DNA of 12,046 nt from Bacteroidota bacterium. GTDB lineage: Bacteria > Bacteroidota > Ignavibacteria > UBA10030 > UBA6906. Below, in pieces: positions 1-7,214 of this stretch. The stretch is from contig JAGDMJ010000053.1 of NCBI GenBank assembly GCA_017860555.1, positions 1 to 12,046 on the forward strand, read 5' to 3'. A model generated the notes under the pieces. That model did not search any database. It saw only the letters and a program-made list of their open reading frames with translations, and was not told the origin of the DNA. How positions within the stretch are numbered: position 1 is the stretch's first letter; every line of letters begins with the position of its first letter. The translations under genes were made by a program, and so were the position numbers.

Positions 1-945
1 GTCGGAGTCATCATCGTGCTCGAGCTGACGGTCCCCTTTCTTCTGGCGGACCTTCTCGGCCTTGTGGTCCGCCTGGTGCCCTCGCTGGCAGACAAGGTGA
101 AACCGGTGCTTCCCTATTTCCGGGTAGTGCTCGCCGCGCTGGTAGTGGTGTATGTCCCGATCCGGGTCCTTCTAGATACCACACACGTTCGGGACAACGT
201 CGAACAGATAACGATCAAAGGGCTTCCCCCGGAGCTTGCCAACCTCTCCATCACGCTTCTCAGCGATATTCAGGTGGATCAGTACACCGCGGAGCCGAAG
301 GTGGCGCAGGTACGGCACATTGTTGAGTCCCGGAATCCTGATTTCCTGTTGTCCGGAGGAGATCTGGTGACGTCGGGGACCGCATACCTTGGCGCAGCAT
401 CCCGCGCGATCTGTGGACTCTCCGGTTCCGTGGCTACGGTGGCAGTCCTTGGGGACCACGATGCCTGGAGTGCGCCGGCGGCGATCATGGACATTCACAA
501 AAAGTGCGGGTGGACCTTTCTCGAAAACGAACACCGGCTGTTCTCCCACCGCGGGAAAAGCATTTTGGTGACCGGCCTGACGCACATTTACAGCGACCGG
601 CTGACGCAGCCGGCGCTTCAGGAGTTCCTGAGGGGAGCGCCAGCCGCGGATCTGAGGATCTTGCTCGTGCACCAGCCCGCGGAATCGGTGGTCCGCCTTG
701 CCACGGACGTAGGATACAACCTGGTCCTGGCGGGGCATACGCACGGAGGACAAATCGTGATTCACCCTCTTGGCATCCCTTTCACGCCGAGCATGACCGA
801 AACGCGCTACTATCAGGGAGTATACAACAGCGGGGCGACGACCGTTGTGGTCACCCGGGGTGTGGGCCTCACGCTTGCACCTGTCCGGTACCATGCGCCA
901 GCGGAGGTGACGACAGTGATATTAGCCACTGATGAACACAGATAG
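1..945 (+). CDS. Membrane-anchored calcineurin-like metallophosphoesterase, 5' end outside window
   Basis: The frame is open from base 1, and the first in-window start (GTG at 16) has no clear ribosome binding site, so the true start probably lies upstream. Counting from that GTG, hydrophobic stretches at about residues 5-22 and 31-52 suggest N-terminal membrane helices, followed by a phosphoesterase domain (about 75-305). The metal-site blocks appear in family order: LSDIQVD (D84, Q86), GGD (D116), GDHD (D147, H148), a lone His in LLVHQP (H219) and GHTHGGQ (240-246). The layout resembles the YkuE/YaeI group of membrane-linked phosphoesterases, some of which act on phospholipids or UDP-diacylglucosamine. 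The substrate here is not determinable. Two metal-site positions differ from the usual DxH and GNHD. The next gene follows after about 70 bp in the same direction, so co-transcription is plausible. Confidence 0.9.
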   Translation, partial: VGVIIVLELTVPFLLADLLGLVVRLVPSLADKVKPVLPYFRVVLAALVVVYVPIRVLLDTTHVRDNVEQITIKGLPPELANLSITLLSDIQVDQYTAEPKVAQVRHIVESRNPDFLLSGGDLVTSGTAYLGAASRAICGLSGSVATVAVLGDHDAWSAPAAIMDIHKKCGWTFLENEHRLFSHRGKSILVTGLTHIYSDRLTQPALQEFLRGAPAADLRILLVHQPAESVVRLATDVGYNLVLAGHTHGGQIVIHPLGIPFTPSMTETRYYQGVYNSGATTVVVTRGVGLTLAPVRYHAPAEVTTVILATDEHR

Positions 946-1005
946 AAAACAGGAGTGCACATATCTTTACCGCCACTGTGTGCCGCCAACGTTCAGGAAT
1001 TCTCC

Positions 1006-1011
1006 AGGGGA
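1006..1011 (+). promoter_or_regulatory. Shine-Dalgarno selecting the ATG at 1015
   Basis: AGGGGA lies 3 nt before the ATG at 1015. An in-frame GTG 60 nt upstream (955) has AGGA directly abutting it, with no usable spacing. The extra 20 residues it would add do not resemble the start of a thioesterase. This supports the downstream start. Confidence 0.6.
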
Positions 1012-1014
1012 ATC

Positions 1015-1782
1015 ATGGAAGACAGTTCATCTGAGATCCAGCCGGTCTGGGAAGACCACATCCATGTGAGATCCTACGATGTGGATGTCACGGGAGTGTT
1101 GAGAATTGCCTCCCTCTTCAACTATTTCCAAGACACTGCAGGGAAACATGCTTCCCATTTAGGGGCAGGCTACGCAATTCTGAAAGAACGCGGCCTCTTC
1201 TGGGTCCTGTCGCGCGCAAAAGTGCGCATCAATCGCCTCCCGGCATGGGGAGAGAACGTGCGGCTGACGACCTGGCCCAAAGGGCTCGACGGGGTGCTGT
1301 TCATTCGCGACTTCCAACTTACCGGCGACCGGGACGAGCGGCTGGTTGATGCCTCATCAGGCTGGCTGCTCCTCGATTTTAAGGCGTACAAGCCACACCT
1401 CCCCGATGCCCTTCCCGCCGCCATCCCCCCGAACACGCGCGGGCACGCGCTTCACGAGCAGCTTCGGAAACTCAGGCCTCTTCAAGACCCGCAGATGGTG
1501 TACGAGCGAAAAGTCCTGGCAAGCGATCTCGATGTGAATCACCATGTGAACAATGCACGCTATGTCGATTGGATCATGGACTGCTATGCTCCGGACGAGG
1601 CAAAGCTGAAGTCCATGCAGGCACTGCAGGTCAATTATGTGGGCGAGACCACCTATGGCGACGTTATCCGCCTGAACAAGAGGGAAGACGGCTCTCGCGG
1701 CGAGCACCATATCGAAGGGGTAAACGTGGTTACGGGAGCGAAGGTCGTACAAGCAGTCATCGAATGGAAGGTTGGACATTGA
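1015..1782 (+). CDS. Acyl-ACP thioesterase (FatA/FatB-type, double hotdog)
   Basis: This 255-residue protein matches the acyl-ACP thioesterase family, which hydrolyses acyl-ACP to release free fatty acids in the cytoplasm. The N-terminal hotdog begins near HIHVRSYDVDVTG and continues through a block of the FNYFQDTAG type. The second hotdog carries DLDVNHHVNNARYVDW. Its D173, N175 and H177 match the Asp-x-Asn-x-His catalytic set of plant FatB, and E211 (in VNYVGET) sits where the plant catalytic Glu is expected. Length suits a bacterial member without a transit peptide. An in-frame GTG at 955 is the alternative start but has a poorer ribosome site. The S9 peptidase gene begins 15 bp after the stop, so the two are probably co-transcribed, although no functional link is evident. 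Chain-length preference cannot be read from the sequence. Confidence 0.9.
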   Translation: MEDSSSEIQPVWEDHIHVRSYDVDVTGVLRIASLFNYFQDTAGKHASHLGAGYAILKERGLFWVLSRAKVRINRLPAWGENVRLTTWPKGLDGVLFIRDFQLTGDRDERLVDASSGWLLLDFKAYKPHLPDALPAAIPPNTRGHALHEQLRKLRPLQDPQMVYERKVLASDLDVNHHVNNARYVDWIMDCYAPDEAKLKSMQALQVNYVGETTYGDVIRLNKREDGSRGEHHIEGVNVVTGAKVVQAVIEWKVGH

Positions 1783-1797
1783 ATTCGAGGATCGAAA

Positions 1798-4044
1798 ATG
1801 AAGATGCAGGAAGAGCCTGTGACATTGCTTAGGATATTCCTCACCATGCGATTGATCACACTTCTCGTTGTCAGCGTGCATTGCGCGGTGTACGCTCAGG
1901 AACCGGAGCGGCTTAGCATTGAGTGGATGTACAGCCCGGAGGCTGCCCAGGTGGCCGCCACGCCTGCCTTCAGATGGCTGGGCAATGGAACCTGCGTGCT
2001 CTACGACAGGCAGAAACCGGCAGCCGAGCGCGGGCTGGAGATCCTCGATCCCGAAACGGGATCACGCACCCCGCTGGTCGATGCCGGCAAAGCGATGGTT
2101 AGCCTGAGGCAATTCCTGGGGGAATTGGCTCCCCGAAGCCTGCCGTTTCCGGTCGACATTGATGGCGCGGGGAACCGGGCACTCTTCGCCTTTGAGAAGG
2201 ACATCTTCCTGCTTCATGTCGGTACGGCCGCGTTCACGCGCGTCACCCACACCGCCGAGGAGGAAAAATGTTTCTCGTTTTCCCCTGATGGAAAGAAGAT
2301 CGCGTTTGTCAGGTCGAATGACCTGGTCGTTTATGACATTCAGGGACAGCGGGAGACCCGCCTCACGCAGGACGAGTCTGACTCGGTTCTGAACGGCACG
2401 CTGTCCTGGGTGTACTGGGAAGAAGTGTTCGGGCGCCACGACACCGGATACTGGTGGTCTCCTGATTCGAAAGGCATTGCCTTCTTCAGGACGGACGAGA
2501 CCGGCGTCAGCATCCAGCACTATGTTGACACAAAGCCGTGGACACCACGGCTCATCAAGCAGCGCTACCCGAAGGTAGGGCAAAAGAACCCGGTTGTGCG
2601 CCTGGGGATCATCGACCTCACCAGCAGGCATACGACTTGGGTGAATCTGGAAGACCGCACATATGAATACATCATCCGCGCTCAATGGCTCCCGGACAGC
2701 AAGCGACTGAGCCTCCAGACCCTCAACAGGGCTCAGACGGAGCTTGAACTGTTGATCGCCGACCGGGAAACCGGTGGGGTCGTCCCCGTGCTGAGAGAAA
2801 CGGACTCCGCATGGGTGAATATCCTGGACGATCTGATCTTTCTCCAGGATGGCGAGCGTTTCCTCTGGGGTTCCGAGCGCGATGGATACCACCACCTCTA
2901 CCTCTACAACACGGACGGAAAACTTCTCAACAAGGTAACCGACGGCCCCTGGAGTGTCAGGTCTGCGCGCGGCGAGGTGGCCTGGCTCAAAGGAGGCGTT
3001 GTGGGAGTTGATGAAAAGAAAGAACTTGTCTTTTTCACGGCGCTTGAAAAGTCCTCCATCGAGAAGCATCTCTACAGCGTTCGATTCAACGGGAGAGGGC
3101 TGAAACGAATCTCCAGGGAAGACGGGACGCATTCCGTGACATTCAGTCCTGACATGCGTTACTATATGGACCGGTATTCCAATGCCTCCACGCAGCCCTC
3201 ACTCAAGCTGTGCGAGCGCTCGGGAGAAGAATGCACTCTTCTTGCCGCTCCCCGCCCGGAGCTCACGGCAAGATTCAATCTGCAGTATCCTTCATTCTTC
3301 TCCATTCCCGCCCGTGACGGGTTTGCAATGCCCGCGCAGATCCTGAAACCGGCTCAGATGGATTCAGGCAGGACATATCCGGTCATCTTTTATGTCTATA
3401 GCGGGCCGTCGGCTCCCGTGGTCTCGAATTCATGGCAACGGGAAATCTTCTGGGAGAACCTTCTGCTCCAGCATGGTTATCTTGTCGTGCGCTGCGACAA
3501 CAGGAGCGCAACAGGGATCAGCAAGAGGCTTGAGACGACCGTCCTACGCCGGCTTGAAGGGGAGGGAGAACGGGATGATCTCGTCGACGCGGTTCGCTGG
3601 GTCAAGGCGCAGCCGTTTGTGGACTCCTCGCGCATAGGCATCTGGGGATGGAGCGGCGGCGGGTCCTGCACGCTCCTGGGGATGAGCCGGTCCACGGAGT
3701 TCAAGGCCGGCATCGCTGTAGCGGGTGTGACGGACTTCCGTTTTTATGATACCCAATGGGGGGAGAAGGTAATGAAGACCGAGGAAACCAACAAGGAGGG
3801 GTTCGAACGAAATTCGCTCCTCCGCTACGCGAAACAGCTGCATGGCAAGCTTCTTCTCGTGCACGGCACATATGACGATAATGTGCATATTCAGAATACA
3901 TGGGCCTTGGCCGACTCGCTCATTGCCGCGAACAAACGTTTTGAGATGATGATCTATCCAATGCGGATGCACGGCATCTCGGATCGGCCGGCACGGATCC
4001 ATCTGTATCACACGATGCTGGATTTCTGGAAGCGAAATCTGTAA
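1798..4044 (+). CDS. Secreted S9B prolyl oligopeptidase, dipeptidyl-peptidase IV-like
   Basis: This 748-residue serine peptidase has an N-terminal hydrophobic signal segment ending VYAQE, then a DPP-IV-type beta-propeller (about 45-480), then an alpha/beta-hydrolase domain (about 490-748). The propeller has WVYWEEVF, whose E208 and E209 match the Glu pair that binds the substrate amino terminus in DPP-IV. The hydrolase domain has the oxyanion Tyr in VYSGP (Y534), the nucleophile in GWSGGG (S619), the acid in HGTYDDNVH (D693) and the His in MHGIS (H725), so the triad is complete. Expected activity is removal of N-terminal dipeptides, often X-Pro, outside the cytoplasm. The start at 1798 has GAGGAT 5 nt upstream. 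An ATG at 1846 would give a cleaner signal peptide but has AGGA 11 nt away, so the choice is open. A Gly follows the nucleophile where DPP-IV usually has Tyr. Confidence 0.94.
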   Translation: MKMQEEPVTLLRIFLTMRLITLLVVSVHCAVYAQEPERLSIEWMYSPEAAQVAATPAFRWLGNGTCVLYDRQKPAAERGLEILDPETGSRTPLVDAGKAMVSLRQFLGELAPRSLPFPVDIDGAGNRALFAFEKDIFLLHVGTAAFTRVTHTAEEEKCFSFSPDGKKIAFVRSNDLVVYDIQGQRETRLTQDESDSVLNGTLSWVYWEEVFGRHDTGYWWSPDSKGIAFFRTDETGVSIQHYVDTKPWTPRLIKQRYPKVGQKNPVVRLGIIDLTSRHTTWVNLEDRTYEYIIRAQWLPDSKRLSLQTLNRAQTELELLIADRETGGVVPVLRETDSAWVNILDDLIFLQDGERFLWGSERDGYHHLYLYNTDGKLLNKVTDGPWSVRSARGEVAWLKGGVVGVDEKKELVFFTALEKSSIEKHLYSVRFNGRGLKRISREDGTHSVTFSPDMRYYMDRYSNASTQPSLKLCERSGEECTLLAAPRPELTARFNLQYPSFFSIPARDGFAMPAQILKPAQMDSGRTYPVIFYVYSGPSAPVVSNSWQREIFWENLLLQHGYLVVRCDNRSATGISKRLETTVLRRLEGEGERDDLVDAVRWVKAQPFVDSSRIGIWGWSGGGSCTLLGMSRSTEFKAGIAVAGVTDFRFYDTQWGEKVMKTEETNKEGFERNSLLRYAKQLHGKLLLVHGTYDDNVHIQNTWALADSLIAANKRFEMMIYPMRMHGISDRPARIHLYHTMLDFWKRNL

Positions 4045-4074
4045 GCCATGGATCGACCGGGGCGCGAGGCCCGA

Positions 4075-4103
4075 TTGCTTTTCCATCGCCCCCGTGCTAT
4101 CTT
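4075..4103 (+). promoter_or_regulatory. Possible sigma-70-like promoter upstream of the leader hairpin
   Basis: TTGCTT (4075-4080) is separated by exactly 17 nt from TATCTT (4098-4103). The match to TTGACA/TATAAT is partial (about 4 of 6 in each box), so this could be chance. If real, transcription would begin near 4110 and run through the hairpin at 4134-4166 before reaching the gene at 4185. Confidence 0.3.
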
Positions 4104-4133
4104 ACTGACGCCAGAGCACTGACCCTTTGAAAC

Positions 4134-4166
4134 AAAAGCCTTTCATCATCCGACTGAAAGGCTTTT
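4134..4166 (+). terminator. Perfect 12-bp stem with T tail: intrinsic terminator or attenuator
   Basis: AAAAGCCTTTCA (4134-4145) and TGAAAGGCTTTT (4155-4166) are perfect reverse complements around a 9-nt loop. Read as RNA, an 8-bp GCCTTTCA/TGAAAGGC stem is followed by UUUU and flanked by the complementary A run, so it could work in both directions. It lies about 90 bp after the peptidase stop, and only 18 nt separate it from the ATG at 4185. It may simply end the upstream operon. Any promoter of the next gene that lies upstream of it would make it a leader attenuator. Confidence 0.75.
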
Positions 4167-4184
4167 CCGTCTTGCGAGAGGCCT

Positions 4185-5624
4185 ATGGGAACAAACGCCG
4201 CACAACTACTCTATCGGGAACGGCTTGCTCGTTACGTCACGGCTATGCGCAATGAGAAGCCGGACATGATTCCCATTCGGCCCTTCGTCGCCGAGTTCAC
4301 CGCCCGATTTGCCGGCTACACCTGCCAGGAGGTGACGCACGACTACGCCAAGGCATTCCTGGCGGTGCGCAGGTGCGCCGCGGAGTTCGACTGGGATGCT
4401 GTGGTGGCGAACATGGTGTACGTCTGGACGGGCTTGACGGAAGCCATCGGGCTCAGGTACTACGGCGTTCCCGGCATCACTGTCCCGGCAGACACGGGTT
4501 TCCAGTACCGCGAACCCGACGAAGTGAACGCCTTCATGAAAGCCGATGAGTACGACCAGCTCATCGAGGACCCCACGGCGTTCCTCTACACGGTCTGGCT
4601 GCCGCGCGTCTCGGCAGACATAAGCTCCCCGGAAAAACCGGCCACATACCGGAACAACCTGGCCTTGGTCAAAGGCGGGATGGCGATGCTTAATTACTTC
4701 AATGCGTTCGGGCCACAGTGCGAGCTTCTGAAAAACGAATGCGGGACGGTTCCGGCAATTGCAGGGATTCTCAAAGCGCCGTTCGACATCCTTGCCGACA
4801 AGTTGCGCGGGTACATGGGCCTCACCATGGACATGATGACCCAGCCGGAGAAAGTCCTGAAGGCCTGCGAAGCCTTGATGCCCCACCTCTATCATGTCGC
4901 CCTCGGTACATCCGATCCGGAAAGACTCGTCCCGGTGGGATTCTGGATGCATCGTGGATGCGTCCCTTTTGTCGCGGAAGGATGGTTTGAGTCCCACTAC
5001 TGGCCGACGCTCAGGCCGATCGTCGAGCAACTCTGGAAGAACGGACATCAGACCCTGTTCTATGCGGAGGGAGACTGGAGCAGACATCTCCACGCTTTTT
5101 CCGATCTGCCGGAAGGGAGCATCGTGTACCATGTGGACAAAGGTGATATCGCTCAGGTTCACCGGGCGCTTGGACATAAATTCTGCCTGAGCGGGGGAAT
5201 CCGCAACGACATTCTTGCCTTTGGCACGCCGGACGACGTCAGAGCTTGCTGCAAAAAGGTGATTGATGCGGTGGCAGGGGATGGGGGGTACATCATGGAT
5301 GCGAGCGCGATCATGCAAAACGACACCCGCGTCGAGAACCTCAGAGCGTTGACAGACTTCACTCGGGAATACGGCATCTATTCGTCCGGCGCATCCGGTC
5401 GTTTACCGGGCACGGTCCGGCCGTTCTCCGCGGAAAACCCGGACGTGTCAATGCTGCCCTGGGAACAGCAGGGAAAAAAGAAGCCCGGCCAATGTGTTTC
5501 CTGGGAGGACAAGCGCCGGGAACTTCCGACGATTCAGGGTGACGAAGGTCTTGTACGGCGCGTCTGGGAGGAAGTCGATGCGCTCGGTCACACATTCATC
5601 TGGCAATTCCTGGTGTCCTTCTGA
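4185..5624 (+). CDS. Uroporphyrinogen decarboxylase superfamily protein (URO-D fold, not typical HemE)
   Basis: This 479-residue protein is clearly longer than HemE (about 340-360). The C-terminal half shows the family pattern: FYAEGDW (292-298), then YHVDKGD, a CLSGGIRNDILAFGTPDDV block, and GGYIMDAS (367-374) followed by NDTRVENLRALTDFTREYG. This last block parallels the conserved closing block of URO-D and corrinoid methyltransferases of the MtaA/MtbA kind. The HemE N-terminal signature (PVWxMRQAGR type) is absent. The His-x-Cys zinc site of MtaA/MtbA is also absent, its place being taken by AEGDWSRH. It is therefore probably a cytoplasmic enzyme acting on a tetrapyrrole, or a methyl- or aryl-ether-related relative, with unknown substrate. 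GAGAGG sits only 3 nt before the ATG. The isoprenoid-fold gene follows 64 bp downstream, suggesting one transcript. Confidence 0.85.
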   Translation: MGTNAAQLLYRERLARYVTAMRNEKPDMIPIRPFVAEFTARFAGYTCQEVTHDYAKAFLAVRRCAAEFDWDAVVANMVYVWTGLTEAIGLRYYGVPGITVPADTGFQYREPDEVNAFMKADEYDQLIEDPTAFLYTVWLPRVSADISSPEKPATYRNNLALVKGGMAMLNYFNAFGPQCELLKNECGTVPAIAGILKAPFDILADKLRGYMGLTMDMMTQPEKVLKACEALMPHLYHVALGTSDPERLVPVGFWMHRGCVPFVAEGWFESHYWPTLRPIVEQLWKNGHQTLFYAEGDWSRHLHAFSDLPEGSIVYHVDKGDIAQVHRALGHKFCLSGGIRNDILAFGTPDDVRACCKKVIDAVAGDGGYIMDASAIMQNDTRVENLRALTDFTREYGIYSSGASGRLPGTVRPFSAENPDVSMLPWEQQGKKKPGQCVSWEDKRRELPTIQGDEGLVRRVWEEVDALGHTFIWQFLVSF

Positions 5625-5688
5625 TTCCGGAACCCACTCTGATGCGCATGATCGAAGAACGACAGTGGAACCCACACGTGAAGTCACG

Positions 5689-6861
5689 ATGAACCAGGCG
5701 CGTGATGCCCTGTACCGCCGGGTCCGGCGTTGGACATCGGGCTATACCAGTCTCTGGTTCAACGCCTCCGGCAATCCGCCGTTGCATCTGCGCTCCTTTT
5801 CCCGGCAGGAACAATGCGAGCGGGAGAAACAGGTCGACGTAATGCGGCGGGAGGGATCATTGTCCCCGACAGGCGGCAGCGCGAGTGAGCGCGGGCAAGG
5901 CCGAAAGCGGATCATGGCGTTAATTGCGCAGGGAATCCCGGGTCCAGCCGGGGTTCGTGTAAGGCGCTTTCTGGACCACTGCGGACGGGCGGGGGAGAGA
6001 TTCGTGGGACGCGCCCGGTCGTTCAATGCTGGCATCAGCGATGCCGAGATTCAGCAGGCGCTGCGAAATCTCTGGGTTTTCAACAGCCTGCAGTTCTACC
6101 TCGGGAAGCCGGTCGTGCTTACCCCGTCATCGTTTGCGTACAGCCTCCTGTATCCCTATACGGACAACTGGTTGGATGAAGCGGAGGAGACCTGCCAGGG
6201 GAAACAATCCCTCGTGCGTTGGCTCACATCCCAGCTTCACGGATATCCATCCTCCACTGATGATGGGCGGAAAGAGGCGATCGCATCGTTACTGAGGATG
6301 ATCCGCCAGGAATTCCCCCGATCCCGACGTCCGGAGGTGCATGCAAGTCTCCTCGCGATTCATCGCGCTCAGAAGAAAGCCCTACGTCTCTGCGGCGCAC
6401 CTTCCACCGGGAGCGAGCACTCCCTTATACCCCTGACCATGGAAAAAGGAGGGACATCCGTTCTTGTGGACGGACTCCTTGCAGGACGTCTCAGCACCGC
6501 GCAGGCTGAAGCAATCTTCGGCTACGGGATTCTGCTCCAGCTGGTTGACGACCTGCAGGATCTGCAGGAGGATCTCGACGGCAGCCGTTCCTCGCCCTTC
6601 TCTCGTGCGATCCGGCACGGGACACTGGAAGGGGTGACAAATCGCTTGTTCAATCTTACGGAGGTTATCGCGGCACGGTTGAAGCGCGAGGGACTTCCAG
6701 CGAGTGGCGACATTGCTCCCCTCATCGCGAGGAGCTGTACGATCCTCATCGAAGAAGCTATTGCCAGGCATTCCCATCTCTACAGGCAGGGATACCTTGC
6801 GTTGGTGAACCGGCACACACCTGTGCGGCTGGCGTACCTGCGCGAGTTCAGGCACAGGTGA
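5689..6861 (+). CDS. Class 1 isoprenoid-fold enzyme (prenyl-diphosphate/terpene synthase-like)
   Basis: This is a 390-residue, largely helical soluble protein. Two acidic motifs sit where class 1 isoprenoid enzymes place their Mg-diphosphate ligands. TDNWLDEAEE gives D159, N160, D163 and E164, and LVDDLQDLQEDL gives D287, D288 and D291, a classical DDxxD. They are about 125 residues apart, as expected for the all-alpha fold. A basic N-terminal segment and an RQGYLALVNRH tail surround the core. It resembles the group annotated only as class 1 isoprenoid biosynthesis enzyme. Substrate and product are unknown, and it could be a synthase, a cyclase or a non-catalytic relative. The frame is open upstream to 5494, but that part overlaps the URO-D-like gene and looks non-coding, so the ATG at 5689 is preferred despite a weak ribosome site. 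GTG at 5665 is an alternative. Confidence 0.72.
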   Translation: MNQARDALYRRVRRWTSGYTSLWFNASGNPPLHLRSFSRQEQCEREKQVDVMRREGSLSPTGGSASERGQGRKRIMALIAQGIPGPAGVRVRRFLDHCGRAGERFVGRARSFNAGISDAEIQQALRNLWVFNSLQFYLGKPVVLTPSSFAYSLLYPYTDNWLDEAEETCQGKQSLVRWLTSQLHGYPSSTDDGRKEAIASLLRMIRQEFPRSRRPEVHASLLAIHRAQKKALRLCGAPSTGSEHSLIPLTMEKGGTSVLVDGLLAGRLSTAQAEAIFGYGILLQLVDDLQDLQEDLDGSRSSPFSRAIRHGTLEGVTNRLFNLTEVIAARLKREGLPASGDIAPLIARSCTILIEEAIARHSHLYRQGYLALVNRHTPVRLAYLREFRHR

Positions 6862-7214
6862 ACCTTCAACAATGCCGGAACGCACCTGACGGGACAACCG
6901 GATATCTCTCATTTTTTTGCCTCCCTGGCCTGGCGGGAAACCCCGGGTCGTCGCCCTGGGAGGAACCTATCTTCCTGCTCGGGATGTTGACTGAATCATG
7001 AGTGGTCTTCGGTGCACCGCGATATGCACGGCCATCCCGCACGCATGGCACCCTTTCAAGAACTCCGTATCCGTCCGCAGAACGGCATTGGCAGCCGCGA
7101 GAGTTGTCGCGGGGGAGTCCGCTTTGCTTTTTACAGCAATGATCCGTATTCTGGGCTCCGGGTTCTGCCACCCAGAGATTCTGTGCAAATCCAAACCAGG
7201 AAAGGAAGGATCGG
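6862..7214. other. 353-bp intergenic region with several small inverted repeats
   Basis: I find no convincing gene here. A T7 run (6912-6918) has no adjacent stem. CCTCCC (6920-6925) can pair with GGGAGG (6958-6963), enclosing GGCG/CGCC (6932-6935 with 6952-6955). A 6-bp stem CCGCGA/TCGCGG has a 6-nt loop (7095-7112). A weak promoter-like site lies at 7124-7152. A 68-codon GTG-started frame (7012-7218) ends by overlapping the lipoprotein start, but it is not recognisable as a protein. Confidence 0.6.
7124..7152 (+). promoter_or_regulatory. Possible promoter for the lipoprotein gene
   Basis: TTGCTT (7124-7129), a 17-nt spacer, then TATTCT (7147-7152), about 60 bp before the ATG at 7215. The boxes match the sigma-70 consensus only in part. 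The same TTGCTT box with 17-nt spacing occurs before the gene at 4185, which is mild support and no more. Confidence 0.3.

Noticed and set aside
2062..3132. Antisense frame of 356 codons opposite the S9 peptidase
   Set aside because: The opposite strand encodes the well-defined DPP-IV propeller; nothing recognisable in the antisense translation.
4206..5318. Antisense frame of 370 codons opposite the URO-D-like gene
   Set aside because: No family resemblance, and the + strand protein has conserved family blocks throughout.
5494..5688. N-terminal extension of the isoprenoid-fold gene to an ATG at 5494
   Set aside because: It would overlap the preceding gene by about 130 nt, and its residues look like out-of-frame translation.
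6855..6918. CAGGTG/CACCTG inverted repeat followed by a T7 run as a terminator of the isoprenoid gene
   Set aside because: The 22-nt loop and the 23-nt distance between stem and T run do not fit an intrinsic terminator.
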